DNA of 64,000 nucleotides from Clostridia bacterium. GTDB lineage: Bacteria; Bacillota; Clostridia; Christensenellales; Aristaeellaceae. The notes under the pieces were generated by a model. It was not told where the DNA came from. It searched no databases and saw nothing but the letters and a program-made list of their open reading frames with translations. The DNA lies in contig JAFQQT010000004.1 of assembly GCA_017410455.1 (NCBI GenBank), positions 1 to 64,000 of the forward strand, in the 5' to 3' direction. Both the position numbers and the translations under genes were made by a program. Positions 25,080 to 33,839 of the stretch are shown here, piece after piece. Position 1 is the stretch's first letter. Every line of letters starts with the position of its first letter.

Positions 25080-26987
25080 TTACTGCGCCGCCTGCTCCAG
25101 GCACAGAGCCACAGCGTTCATGATGGTGTTGGAGGTCACGGTCGCGCCGGCCACGATGTCAACGTCGGGAGTGTTGTTCGCGACGATGGCAGCGGGAACC
25201 TGCTCGATGGGAGCATTGGAGATGCCAGCGGTCTCGGAATGAGACAGCACCTCGACGGAGGCGATGACGCCACCGGCGATGACGACCTTCACGGTCAGGT
25301 CGCCGCCGTTGTGGCCCACGGCAGAAGCGGTGTACTCGCCGTCCTTCAGGGCGCGGGTCATGTCGAAGCGGGCGTCGGACTCAACGACTTCCTTCTCGAA
25401 GAAAGCGGGATCCAGCAGGTCCAGAGCAACGTGGACGCGGTAGCCCTCGCCCATCTCGTTGGTCATGGCGTGCTGAGCAGCGATCTTGCCGAAGACGATG
25501 GGGCCCATGACGCCGGTGCCGCCGGAGACGAACTTGCCCCAGATGCCGCCGACGCACTCGCCAGCCGCGTACAGGCCGGGGATGACGTTGTTGGTCTCGT
25601 CCAGAACCTGCATGTTCTCGTTGCAGGTCACACCGCCCAGGGTCATCACGCACAGGGCGTGCAGACGGATGGCGTAGTACATCTCGCCCTCAATCTTGTT
25701 GATGGCCAGGTTGTAGTTGCCGTCGGTGCCGTCCAGCTTGCGGCCGAACTCGGCGTCGTACTGAGCATCCACAGCAGCGTTGTAGGTGGCGATGGTCGCA
25801 GCCAGGGTGTCAGCGGGCACGCCGATCAGCTCAGCCAGGCCCTCGATGGAGTCGGCCTTGTACATCACGTGGTCGCCCAGGCCGCCCTCGTAGAAGTAGT
25901 AGTTCATGAACACCGCGCCGCCGGCAGCATTCAGGTCAGCCAGGATCTTGTCGGTGTAGATGTCGTACAGGACAGCCTCGGGCTGCTTCTCCAGAGCGAC
26001 CTCGCGGATGGACACGACGTCCTCGGTCTCGTTGCAGAAGCGCTCGCCGTTCTTGTTGACGGTGATGGCGCCGGCCTTCCAGGTGTAGGTGGAAGCGATC
26101 TGGCCCTTGGTGGAGTCAGTGCGGGAGACCATGCCCATGGGGAAGGTGGGGATGCAATCCATGCCGGTGATGCCAGCGCCCACCAGCTGCATCATGTAGA
26201 TGCCGTAGCCGTCAGCGCCGGGAGCGCCGCCAGCCAGGTAGTACTCGCCCTCGGCCGCGTAAGCGCCCATCAGCTTGCTGTTGGAGGAGTAACCGCCGGT
26301 GCAGACGATGACGCCGTTGGTGGAGGTGTAGGTGACCTCACCCTCGGGACCCACGGCCTTCACGCCGATGACCTGGCCCTTTTCGTTGGTGATCAGTTCC
26401 TTCGCCTCGGTCATGGTGATGACCTCGATGCGGGAATCAGCGTTCACCATCTTGTCCAGCACCTGGTGGGCAGCGGACTTGTAGTTCTTGTCCGTGGGGC
26501 TGGGCTTGTAGGTACGGGCCACAGAGTACAGGGCGTGCTCAGGAGCGAACACGGCCTTCGCGCCGCGCCAGGCAGCATCCTTCAGGCCGTTGACATACAG
26601 CCAGTCGAACACCTCGGTGGCGTTCTCGGCGTACACACGGATCAGGGCCTCGTTGGGGCGGCCGCCGAAGTCGTTGCCGTTGTTGATGATGTCAGCAATG
26701 TACAGCTCAACAGAGTCCTCGATACCCTCTTCCTTCTGGATGATGGTACCGGCAGCAGACATGGAGCCGGAGGTGAAGTTCAGAGCGCCGCCGGTCTTGG
26801 CAGTCTTCTCCAGAACGATGACCTTGTTCGCGCCGGCCTCAGCGGCATGGATGGCAGCAGACAGACCAGCGCCGCCAGCGCCAACGATGATGATGTCAGC
26901 ATCCGCCGCAGTCTCGGCCACAGCGGGCACGATGACCATGGACAGAGCCATCATCAGGGACAGCAGGGTTGCAATGATACGCTTCAT
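25080..26987 (-). CDS. Secreted FAD/FMN flavoprotein reductase (flavocytochrome-c/fumarate-reductase superfamily)
   Basis: 635 residues. A Sec signal peptide (MKRIIATLLSLMMALSMVIV to VAETA) precedes an FAD-binding_2 domain with IIIVGAGGAGLSAAIHAAEAGA (about 32-55) and a GLYAAGE segment near 490. The C-terminal FMN_bind domain (about 555-635) ends with DIVAGATVTSN, matching the ApbE flavinylation motif Dxx(S/A)GAT, so covalent FMN on that Thr is expected. There is no heme domain. Such enzymes act outside the cell as terminal reductases for small organic acceptors. The usual fumarate-reductase His and Arg positions (HHTMGG and NRLGG) read VMTLGG and SGGTG here, so the acceptor is probably not fumarate. 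No apbE is nearby. Confidence 0.88.
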   Translation of the reverse strand: MKRIIATLLSLMMALSMVIVPAVAETAADADIIIVGAGGAGLSAAIHAAEAGANKVIVLEKTAKTGGALNFTSGSMSAAGTIIQKEEGIEDSVELYIADIINNGNDFGGRPNEALIRVYAENATEVFDWLYVNGLKDAAWRGAKAVFAPEHALYSVARTYKPSPTDKNYKSAAHQVLDKMVNADSRIEVITMTEAKELITNEKGQVIGVKAVGPEGEVTYTSTNGVIVCTGGYSSNSKLMGAYAAEGEYYLAGGAPGADGYGIYMMQLVGAGITGMDCIPTFPMGMVSRTDSTKGQIASTYTWKAGAITVNKNGERFCNETEDVVSIREVALEKQPEAVLYDIYTDKILADLNAAGGAVFMNYYFYEGGLGDHVMYKADSIEGLAELIGVPADTLAATIATYNAAVDAQYDAEFGRKLDGTDGNYNLAINKIEGEMYYAIRLHALCVMTLGGVTCNENMQVLDETNNVIPGLYAAGECVGGIWGKFVSGGTGVMGPIVFGKIAAQHAMTNEMGEGYRVHVALDLLDPAFFEKEVVESDARFDMTRALKDGEYTASAVGHNGGDLTVKVVIAGGVIASVEVLSHSETAGISNAPIEQVPAAIVANNTPDVDIVAGATVTSNTIMNAVALCLEQAAQ

Positions 26988-27046
26988 GAGTGTATCCCCT
27001 TTCGTTATTTTGTGGTCACATGCAAAGCTGGAACCACACTGTTATC

Positions 27047-27075
27047 ATTATACCAAAACAATTCCCATTTGTGAA
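27047..27075 (-). promoter_or_regulatory. Sigma-A-type promoter of the flavoprotein reductase gene
   Basis: On the minus strand TTCACA (27070-27075) and a perfect TATAAT (27047-27052) are 17 bp apart. A leader of about 50 nt follows. Confidence 0.75.
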
Positions 27076-27141
27076 TACATAAAAAGAACAATCGTGAAGT
27101 TTTTCACCGACGGTACATCAGGCCAACTTTCAGCGGATGTA

Positions 27142-27170
27142 TTGCAATCCTGCGCAAAATCATGTACAAT
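27142..27170 (+). promoter_or_regulatory. Sigma-A-type promoter of lepA
   Basis: TTGCAA (27142-27147) and TACAAT (27165-27170) are 17 bp apart, about 50 nt before the TTG start. Confidence 0.65.
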
Positions 27171-27218
27171 ATATCGTGATATTTTCTGCCTGCAACAGGC
27201 ACAACGGAGGCTACGACA

Positions 27219-29024
27219 TTGTCTGACAGACTTTCACGCATCCGCAACTTCTGCATCATCGCCCATATCGACCACGGCAAGTCCACCCTGGCCGACCGCA
27301 TCCTGGAGATGACGGGCGTATTCCAGAAGCGCGAGATGACCGAGCAGATCCTCGACTCCATGGAGCTGGAGCGCGAGCGCGGCATCACCATCAAATCCAA
27401 GGCCGTGCACATGACCTATACCGCAAAGGACGGCCAGGAATACACCCTGAACCTGATCGACACCCCCGGCCACGTGGACTTCACCTACGAGGTCAGCCGT
27501 GCGCTGGCGGCCTGCGAGGGCGCGCTGCTGGTGGTGGACGCCACCCAGGGCATCGAGGCCCAGACCCTCGCCAACGTCTACATGGCACTGGACGCGGATC
27601 TGGAGATCATCCCGGTGATCAACAAGATTGACCTGCCCAGCGCGCAGGTGGACGAAGTTCGCGCGGAGATCGAGGATGTCATCGGCCTGGACGCGTCCTA
27701 CGCCCCCGCCGTGTCCGCCAAGACCGGCCTGAACATTGAGGATGTGCTGGAAGCGGTTGTTGAGTATGTCCCCGCCCCCACCGGCGATGAGGCCGCTCCC
27801 CTGCAGGCGCTGATCTTCGACGCCTTCTACGACAATTACCGTGGCGCGATCTGCTTCGTCCGCGTCAAGGAGGGCACCCTGCGTGCCGGCATGCGCATGC
27901 GGCTCATGGCCACGGGCAGCGAATTCGACATTGTCGAAGTGGGCACCTTCGATCCCGGTTACCAGCCCTGCGCGGAGCTGAAGCCCGGCGACGTGGGCTA
28001 TGTGGCCGCGTCCATCAAGGACGTGCGCGAGACCCGCGTGGGCGACACCATCACCGACGCCGCCCGTCCGGCCGCGGAGCCCCTGCCCGGCTACCGCCAG
28101 GTGACCCCCATGGTCTACTGCGGCGTGTATCCCGCTGACGGCGCGGACTACCCGGCCCTCAAGGACGCGCTGGAAAAGCTGCGCATGAACGACGCTTCCC
28201 TGTCCTTTGAGCCGGAAACCTCCGTGGCCCTGGGCTACGGCTTCCGCTGCGGCTTCCTGTGCCTGCTGCACCTGGACATCATCACCTCCCGCCTGGAGCG
28301 CGAGTGGGACCTGAACCTGGTGACCACCGCGCCCAGCGTCATCTACCGTGTCACCAAGACCGATGGCACGGAGCTGCTGATCGACAACCCCTCCAACCTG
28401 CCCGCCGCCACGGACATCCAGCAGATGGAGGAGCCCTTCGTCCATGCGACGATCTACACGCCCCAGGATTCCGTCGGCGCGATCATGGATCTGTGCCAGG
28501 ACAAGCGCGGCATCTTCCTGGACATGCAGTACGAGGGCAGCCGCATCAAGCTGAACTACGAGCTGCCGCTGAACGAGATCATCTTCGAGTTCTTCGACCA
28601 GATCAAGTCCCGCAGCCGTGGCTACGCGTCCTTCGACTATGAGCTGAAGGACTACCGCACCAGCGACCTGGTCAAGCTGGACATCCTCCTCAACGGCGAC
28701 CTGTGCGACGCCTTCTCCATCATCTGTCACCGCGACAAGGCCTACGCCCGTGGCCGCAACATCGCCGAGAAGCTCAAGGACGTGATCCCGCGGCAGATGT
28801 TCGAGATCCCGATCCAGGCGGCTATCGGCGGTAAGGTCATCGCCCGCGAAACCGTGCGCGCCATGCGCAAGGACGTGCTCGCGAAGTGCTACGGCGGCGA
28901 CATCACCCGAAAGAAAAAGCTCCTGGAGAAGCAGAAGGAAGGCAAGAAGCGCATGCGCCAGTTCGGTACCGTGCAGGTACCCAGCGAGGCCTTCCTGGCG
29001 GTGCTGAAGATGGACGCGGACTGA
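27219..29024 (+). CDS. lepA: Elongation factor 4 (LepA)
   Basis: 601 residues, standard length. LepA is a ribosome-binding GTPase linked to back-translocation and 30S biogenesis. The GTPase motifs are [17 protein letters not shown] and NKID. Domains II-V follow, ending in the LepA-specific C-terminal region ([22 protein letters not shown]). The start is a TTG with GGAGG eight bases upstream; no usable ATG lies nearby. YpsA follows 24 bp later and hemW lies a little further on, close to the common lepA-hemW order. Confidence 0.97.
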   Translation: MSDRLSRIRNFCIIAHIDHGKSTLADRILEMTGVFQKREMTEQILDSMELERERGITIKSKAVHMTYTAKDGQEYTLNLIDTPGHVDFTYEVSRALAACEGALLVVDATQGIEAQTLANVYMALDADLEIIPVINKIDLPSAQVDEVRAEIEDVIGLDASYAPAVSAKTGLNIEDVLEAVVEYVPAPTGDEAAPLQALIFDAFYDNYRGAICFVRVKEGTLRAGMRMRLMATGSEFDIVEVGTFDPGYQPCAELKPGDVGYVAASIKDVRETRVGDTITDAARPAAEPLPGYRQVTPMVYCGVYPADGADYPALKDALEKLRMNDASLSFEPETSVALGYGFRCGFLCLLHLDIITSRLEREWDLNLVTTAPSVIYRVTKTDGTELLIDNPSNLPAATDIQQMEEPFVHATIYTPQDSVGAIMDLCQDKRGIFLDMQYEGSRIKLNYELPLNEIIFEFFDQIKSRSRGYASFDYELKDYRTSDLVKLDILLNGDLCDAFSIICHRDKAYARGRNIAEKLKDVIPRQMFEIPIQAAIGGKVIARETVRAMRKDVLAKCYGGDITRKKKLLEKQKEGKKRMRQFGTVQVPSEAFLAVLKMDAD

Positions 29025-29048
29025 CCTTCCCGCAAGGAGGGGATCATT

Positions 29049-29690
29049 ATGCGCAGCTACAGGCTGACAACCCCCGAAGAGTGCATCTATTTCGCCCCCC
29101 GCAAGGGGGGTCTTCCAATGCGGCAGCCGCTGTTCCACATCACACGCGAGATGATTTCGGATGTATTTGATTCCGAACTGCGGGGCCGCCGTGACATCAG
29201 CGTCTGCTTCACCGGGCACCGGCTGATACCGTCAGCGGATATGAAGTCCCTGACGCAGCGGCTCGACGAGGTGCTCGAGAAGCTGTACCAGCTGGGTTTC
29301 CGCGATTTCTTCAGCGGCGCCGCGCTGGGCTTTGACGTGCTGGCAGCCGAGCGGGTGATCCTGCTCAAGGCCCGCCACCCCGACGTTCATCTCCGCCTGG
29401 CCATCCCTTGCAGCAGCCAGTCCGACCACTGGACAGACTCTGATTGCAGCCGCTACGAGCGCATGCTCTACCACGCCGACAGCACGCACGTCCTCTCCCG
29501 CCAGTATTACGAGGGGTGCATGCACGTGCGCAACCGCTTCATGGTGGACCGCAGCGCCTTCTGCCTGTGCTTCCTCACCCACGTTAAAGGGGGCACGATG
29601 GCCACCGTCGCTTATGCGATGCAGCAATCATGCCCCGTGCTGAACCTTGCCATGGAGGACGCCGCCGAAGCCTTCATCCGTGAAGGATGA
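29049..29690 (+). CDS. YpsA-like SLOG-superfamily protein (DUF1273)
   Basis: 213 residues. The Rossmann-like SLOG domain is recognised by CFTGHRLIP, FRDFFSGAALGFDVLAAE and the late CFLTHVKGGTMATVAYA. SLOG proteins bind nucleotide-derived ligands; YpsA of Bacillus affects cell division, but no biochemical role is certain. The first 45 residues are an extra N-terminal segment. AAGGAGGGG lies before the ATG. It is co-directional with lepA and ends exactly where the converging DUF1622 gene ends. Confidence 0.8.
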   Translation: MRSYRLTTPEECIYFAPRKGGLPMRQPLFHITREMISDVFDSELRGRRDISVCFTGHRLIPSADMKSLTQRLDEVLEKLYQLGFRDFFSGAALGFDVLAAERVILLKARHPDVHLRLAIPCSSQSDHWTDSDCSRYERMLYHADSTHVLSRQYYEGCMHVRNRFMVDRSAFCLCFLTHVKGGTMATVAYAMQQSCPVLNLAMEDAAEAFIREG

Positions 29691-30125
29691 TCACTTCTGC
29701 GCCGCCTCCTCCGCCGCCATGGCTGCATCAGCCTTCTGGCGGGCGATCTGCTCTGCCATGATGTCATTCTGCTGGTCGAGCATCTCCAGGTGTTCCTTGT
29801 CTTCCTCGATCTTGATCTCCCAGTGCAGCAGCAGCGTCAGCACGCCGCGCAGGGCGATGATGCCGCCCAGGAACAGCAGCGCCATCCAGTCGTCCTGGCT
29901 GACGGTGACGGTATGCAGCACCTCGCCGCCCAGCTTGAACTCCAGCGCCAAAGCGATACCCTGCGCCAGCTCCAGGCGGATGCGCTCATCCTTGCGGAAG
30001 TATTTGATGAAGCTCTTGACCGCCGTGATGATCAGGATCGCAATGCCGATTACCTCAGCGATGATGATGCCGATCTCCGCTGACACGTGAACAAGCTCCT
30101 GCAGGAAGCTGATGACATTTTTCAT
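29691..30125 (-). CDS. DUF1622 membrane protein
   Basis: 144 residues. Two hydrophobic helices (about 12-38 and 82-102) flank a loop containing RKDERIRLELAQGIALALEFKLGGE, the DUF1622 hallmark. A charged coiled-coil tail ends in AAEEAAQK. The function is unknown. The stop codon is immediately adjacent to that of the converging YpsA-like gene, with no room for a terminator. GGAGG lies before the ATG. Confidence 0.85.
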   Translation of the reverse strand: MKNVISFLQELVHVSAEIGIIIAEVIGIAILIITAVKSFIKYFRKDERIRLELAQGIALALEFKLGGEVLHTVTVSQDDWMALLFLGGIIALRGVLTLLLHWEIKIEEDKEHLEMLDQQNDIMAEQIARQKADAAMAAEEAAQK

Positions 30126-30172
30126 GGATATCCTCCGTTGTACCGCGCAATTCTGTGCGCCATGATGCCTCT

Positions 30173-30201
30173 ATTGTACACCATTTTCCCCGTTCTGACT
30201 A
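30173..30201 (-). promoter_or_regulatory. Possible promoter of the DUF1622 gene
   Basis: On the minus strand TAGTCA (30196-30201) and TACAAT (30173-30178) are 17 bp apart. The -35 match is weak. Confidence 0.4.
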
Positions 30202-30223
30202 CCCCCTATTTTTCTGGTGATAT

Positions 30224-31366
30224 ATGGAACTGTACATCCACATCCCCTACTGCCGCCAGAAGTGCCGCTACTGTGACTTCGCCTCCTACCCCTGTCAGGA
30301 AGCGACGATGCCGCAGTACGTTGACGCGCTCCTTGCAGAGGCTGCCGCCATGGCGGAGCATGCCGCTGGCCAGCCGCTCGAAACGGCCTTTATCGGCGGC
30401 GGCACGCCATCGATCCTGCCGCCTGTGCTGCTTGAGAAGCTGCTGACCGGCCTGCACGCTCACTACGCATTTCCGCCCGGGATGGAGTTCACCACCGAAG
30501 CGAACCCCGGAACCCTGACGGAAGAGTGGCTGCGCACGGCCATCGCAGGCGGCGTGAACCGTCTCTCCATGGGCATGCAGGCCGCACAGCCGGATCTGCT
30601 GCGCACGCTGGGCCGCATCCACACGCAGGAGGATGTCGCTGCCTCCGTCCGTCTCGCCCGCCGCTGCGGCATGGAGAACATCAGCCTGGACCTGATGTTC
30701 GGCCTGCCCGGGCAAACGCCAGCAATGTGGCGCGAGACCCTCGACGCCGCTCTCTCGCTGGAACCGCAGCACCTCTCCTGCTACGGGCTGATCCCCGAGG
30801 AGGGCACGCCCCTGATGCGCGACCTCGACGCGGGCCGTCTGACCCTGCCCCATGAGGACGACGAGCGACACATGTATGACGACGCGCTGGAGATCCTCAG
30901 CCGCCACGGCTACCGGCAATACGAGATCAGCAACTTCGCCAGACCCGGCTGCGAGTGCAGGCACAACATCGGCTACTGGCGGCAAACGCCCTATATCGGC
31001 CTGGGCTCAGCGGCTGCATCGATGCTGCCCGATGGGCAGAGCGAACTGCGCACGACAAACCCTGCGGCCATCAGCGACTACCTCTGCATGGTGGCGCACC
31101 GAGCCTGGTCATCCCGCGAGATCACCCGGATCACGCCCGAAGACGCCCGGTTCGAGACGCTCATGCTCGGCCTGCGCATGACGCAGGGTGTAAGCGAAGA
31201 AGATTTTGCGTCCCGGCATGGCGTCAGTCTGGAAGACTACCGCGGCGAACGCCTCCGCGCCTTCGAAGCGCAGGGCCTCCTTGCGCACGAGAATGGCTTC
31301 TGGCGACTGACCCGCCGTGGCATGGATGTGCAGAACGCCATCCTCGTGGACCTGATGGACGAATGA
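30224..31366 (+). CDS. hemW: Heme chaperone HemW-type radical SAM protein
   Basis: 380 residues. The radical SAM motif is YIHIPYCRQKCRYCDF near the N-terminus, followed by GGGTPS, the NRLSMGMQ segment and GLPGQT. The C-terminal winged-helix region ends with the ILVDLMDE tail. The CxxxCxxC spacing and the absence of the extra N-terminal Cys of HemN point to HemW, which inserts heme into respiratory proteins. The ribosome-binding site (GGTGAT) is weak. A terminator follows. Confidence 0.92.
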   Translation: MELYIHIPYCRQKCRYCDFASYPCQEATMPQYVDALLAEAAAMAEHAAGQPLETAFIGGGTPSILPPVLLEKLLTGLHAHYAFPPGMEFTTEANPGTLTEEWLRTAIAGGVNRLSMGMQAAQPDLLRTLGRIHTQEDVAASVRLARRCGMENISLDLMFGLPGQTPAMWRETLDAALSLEPQHLSCYGLIPEEGTPLMRDLDAGRLTLPHEDDERHMYDDALEILSRHGYRQYEISNFARPGCECRHNIGYWRQTPYIGLGSAAASMLPDGQSELRTTNPAAISDYLCMVAHRAWSSREITRITPEDARFETLMLGLRMTQGVSEEDFASRHGVSLEDYRGERLRAFEAQGLLAHENGFWRLTRRGMDVQNAILVDLMDE

Positions 31367-31369
31367 AAC

Positions 31370-31414
31370 AACCCCGCCCGCACAGCCGCCTGCTGTACGA
31401 GCGGGGTTTCTATA
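31370..31414 (+). terminator. Terminator after hemW
   Basis: AACCCCGC (31370-31377) pairs with GCGGGGTT (31401-31408), followed by TCTAT. The loop is long (23 nt) and may hold a second small hairpin. Confidence 0.6.
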
Positions 31415-31428
31415 TCCGTGCGTCCGCC

Positions 31429-31743
31429 TCATGAACGCCTGAAGCGCTGGAGCGTGTAATCCGCCCTTCCCTCCATGAATTCGGCGACATCGCGCACGGC
31501 TTCCGCCACACTGTCCGGATGCCAGTGCGTTCCCCGGGTGTGGGCAGCATCCATCACATCCAGGATGAAGTCCCCGCCATCTTCATAGAGCCAGAGCTCC
31601 TGTCCGTGAGCCTTTCCGACGAGGATCGGACAGTCCACGCTGAAGCCATCATCCACCGAAAAGGCGTTGGTCAGCGCCAGATCGTATCTGTCCTTCAGCT
31701 GCGCGTGGACTGCCCGGACGTCATCAGCGGTCAGAAAGCACAT
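31429..31743 (-). CDS. Hypothetical protein downstream of ppk1
   Basis: 104 residues from the ATG at 31743, which has GAGGAGG eight bases upstream (the open frame extends further upstream, into ppk1). I do not recognise a family. The sequence is soluble and mixed alpha/beta, with a helical start (LTADDVRAVHAQLKDRYDL), a beta-rich middle (CPILVGKAHGQELWLYEDGG) and a final helix with DVAEFMEG. It has no signal peptide or membrane segment. It starts 13 bp after the ppk1 stop, so it belongs to that operon. Confidence 0.7.
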   Translation of the reverse strand: MCFLTADDVRAVHAQLKDRYDLALTNAFSVDDGFSVDCPILVGKAHGQELWLYEDGGDFILDVMDAAHTRGTHWHPDSVAEAVRDVAEFMEGRADYTLQRFRRS

Positions 31744-31756
31744 CCGCTGCGCCTCC

Positions 31757-33817
31757 TCACTGCTTTCCCGCCATGCGGTAAGCCTCATCGTAGAGCCAGT
31801 TCTGGCTGCTGAGTGCCGCCTGTCCGGCGGGATAGCGGCGGATGTAGCTGCCATCGGGCTGCTGATCGCGGGCCTGGACATTGTCGCGCCAGATCATGTC
31901 GAACACGCGGTCCAGGCAAGCCTTCGCGTCCGCATCGAGGATGGGCGTGGCGACCTCCACGCGGCGCAGGGTGTTGCGGGTCATCCAGTCGGCGGAGGAG
32001 ATGTAGTACCGCGCCTCCTCGCCGTCGCCGAAGATGTAGATGCGGCTGTGCTCCAGGAAGCGGCCCACCACGCTGATGATGCGGATGTTCTCCGTCAGCC
32101 CCTTCACGCCGCCGATCAGGCAGCAGATGCCGCGCACGATCATGTCGATCTGCACGCCTGCGCAGCTGGCCTCGATCAGCTTGTCGATGAGCGTCTTGTC
32201 CGTCAGGCTGTTCATCTTCAGGCGGATGTGGCCCGTGCCGCCGCTCCGGACACGGGCGATCTCGCCGTCGATCATGTTGATCAGCTTATCCTGCAGGCAG
32301 TGGGGCGCCACCAGCAGCGTCTGCATGTGGTCCACCGTTTCGCCCAGCATCAGCGCCTCGAAGACCTGCCGGGCCTCCTCGCCGATTTCCGGCCGGGCGG
32401 TGATGTAGGTCAGGTCTGTATACAGCCGGGCGGTCTTCTCGTTGTAGTTGCCCGTGCCGATCTGCGTGATGTACTGCACGCCCTCAGCTGTCTTACGGGT
32501 AATCAGGCAGAGCTTCGAGTGAACCTTCAGCCGCTCGATGCCGTAGATGACATGGCAGCCTGCCCGCTCCAGGCGGCGGCTCCACTCGATGTTGTTCTCC
32601 TCGTCGAAGCGGGCCTTCAGCTCCACCAGCACGTCCACCTGCTTACCGTTGTCCGCCGCTTCCACCAGCGCCTCGACGACCTTCGAGTCGCGTGCCAGGC
32701 GGTAGAGCGTCATGCGGATGGACACCACTTCCGGGTCGTGGGCAGCCTGGGTCAGCATGGTCAGGAACGGCCGGATGCTCTGGTAGGGGTAGTGCAGCAG
32801 CACGTCCTTTTGCACAATCTGATCCATGATGGGCTTGCTTTCGTCGATATCCGGGGATGTCTGCGGATGGCGGGGCGCGTAGAACAGCTCCGCATGGCTG
32901 CGCAGCGTGTCCTCAATGCCGAACACGAAGCTCAGATCCAGCGGTGCGTCGTACTCATACACGCGGTCCAGACTCAGCCTCAGCTGCGCACAGAGGCGAC
33001 GCACTATGTCCTTATCGATCTCCCGGGAGAGTTCCAGACGCATCGGGCTCAGCTTCTGGCGCAGGCGGACGACCTCGGCCATGTGGTCGCGGTAGTTAAG
33101 ATCCTCGTCGTACACGGCGTCCGCGTCAATGTCCGCGCTGCGGGTGATACGCGCCAGCGTCTTGGATACCACGCGGTAACCCGGGAACATCAGCGGCAGG
33201 TAATGCAGGATCAGCTCCTCAGCCAGCATGAAGCAGCCCGTGCGTTCCGGGATGGCAATCAGCCGCGGGAACACATTCGTCCCGCAGGGCACGATGCCGA
33301 TCTTCTGCTTGTCGCCCTTGGTGCCCAGCACTGCCACGGCGTAGATGTACTTGTTCTTCAGGAACGGGAAGCTCTGCTTCTTGCCGACGATGTAGGTGCT
33401 CAGCAGCGGCAGGAACTCCCGGCGGAACATTTCGCCCAGATACTGCTCCGACTCCGCGCTGATGGAGCGGAAGTTGACGATGCTGATCCCCTGCTCCTTC
33501 AGCCGCTCAAGCAGAGCATCGTAGGCCCTGTCGCGCCGCTGACACAGATCACGGATGCGAGTGAGCGCCGCATCCAGCTGCTCGCCGGGGGTCATGTTCG
33601 TCTTGTTCTCCCGCGCTTCCCGGTCCAGCAGCATCTGATCATGCAGGCTGCCGATGCGCACCATGAAGAACTCGTCCAGATTGCTCTGGAAGATCGACAG
33701 GAACGTCAGCCGCTCGCACAGCGGCAGCCGCTCATCCTCCGCCTCCTCCAGCACGCGCTCATTGAATCGCAGCCAGCTCAGCTCCCGGTTTTCAAGACAG
33801 CTCAGCTCATGCTCCAT
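31757..33817 (-). CDS. ppk1: Polyphosphate kinase 1
   Basis: 686 residues, standard for PPK1. It polymerises the ATP gamma-phosphate into polyphosphate, and can run in reverse. The N-terminal domain starts LSCLENRELSWLRFNERVLEEA. The active-site region includes VLVELKARFDEENNI and KVHSKLCLITRK, with the autophosphorylated His, then the GTGNYNEKTA loop and a final DWMTRNTLRRVEV. The gene follows recG by 22 bp and has its own ribosome-binding site. Confidence 0.96.
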   Translation of the reverse strand: MEHELSCLENRELSWLRFNERVLEEAEDERLPLCERLTFLSIFQSNLDEFFMVRIGSLHDQMLLDREARENKTNMTPGEQLDAALTRIRDLCQRRDRAYDALLERLKEQGISIVNFRSISAESEQYLGEMFRREFLPLLSTYIVGKKQSFPFLKNKYIYAVAVLGTKGDKQKIGIVPCGTNVFPRLIAIPERTGCFMLAEELILHYLPLMFPGYRVVSKTLARITRSADIDADAVYDEDLNYRDHMAEVVRLRQKLSPMRLELSREIDKDIVRRLCAQLRLSLDRVYEYDAPLDLSFVFGIEDTLRSHAELFYAPRHPQTSPDIDESKPIMDQIVQKDVLLHYPYQSIRPFLTMLTQAAHDPEVVSIRMTLYRLARDSKVVEALVEAADNGKQVDVLVELKARFDEENNIEWSRRLERAGCHVIYGIERLKVHSKLCLITRKTAEGVQYITQIGTGNYNEKTARLYTDLTYITARPEIGEEARQVFEALMLGETVDHMQTLLVAPHCLQDKLINMIDGEIARVRSGGTGHIRLKMNSLTDKTLIDKLIEASCAGVQIDMIVRGICCLIGGVKGLTENIRIISVVGRFLEHSRIYIFGDGEEARYYISSADWMTRNTLRRVEVATPILDADAKACLDRVFDMIWRDNVQARDQQPDGSYIRRYPAGQAALSSQNWLYDEAYRMAGKQ

Positions 33818-33839
33818 GCCTGTATACTTCCTTTCAACA

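Noticed and set aside
24930-27074. 714-codon plus-strand frame opposite the flavoprotein reductase
   Set aside because: Antisense shadow rich in His, Val and Gly. The minus strand has a signal peptide, FAD and FMN motifs.
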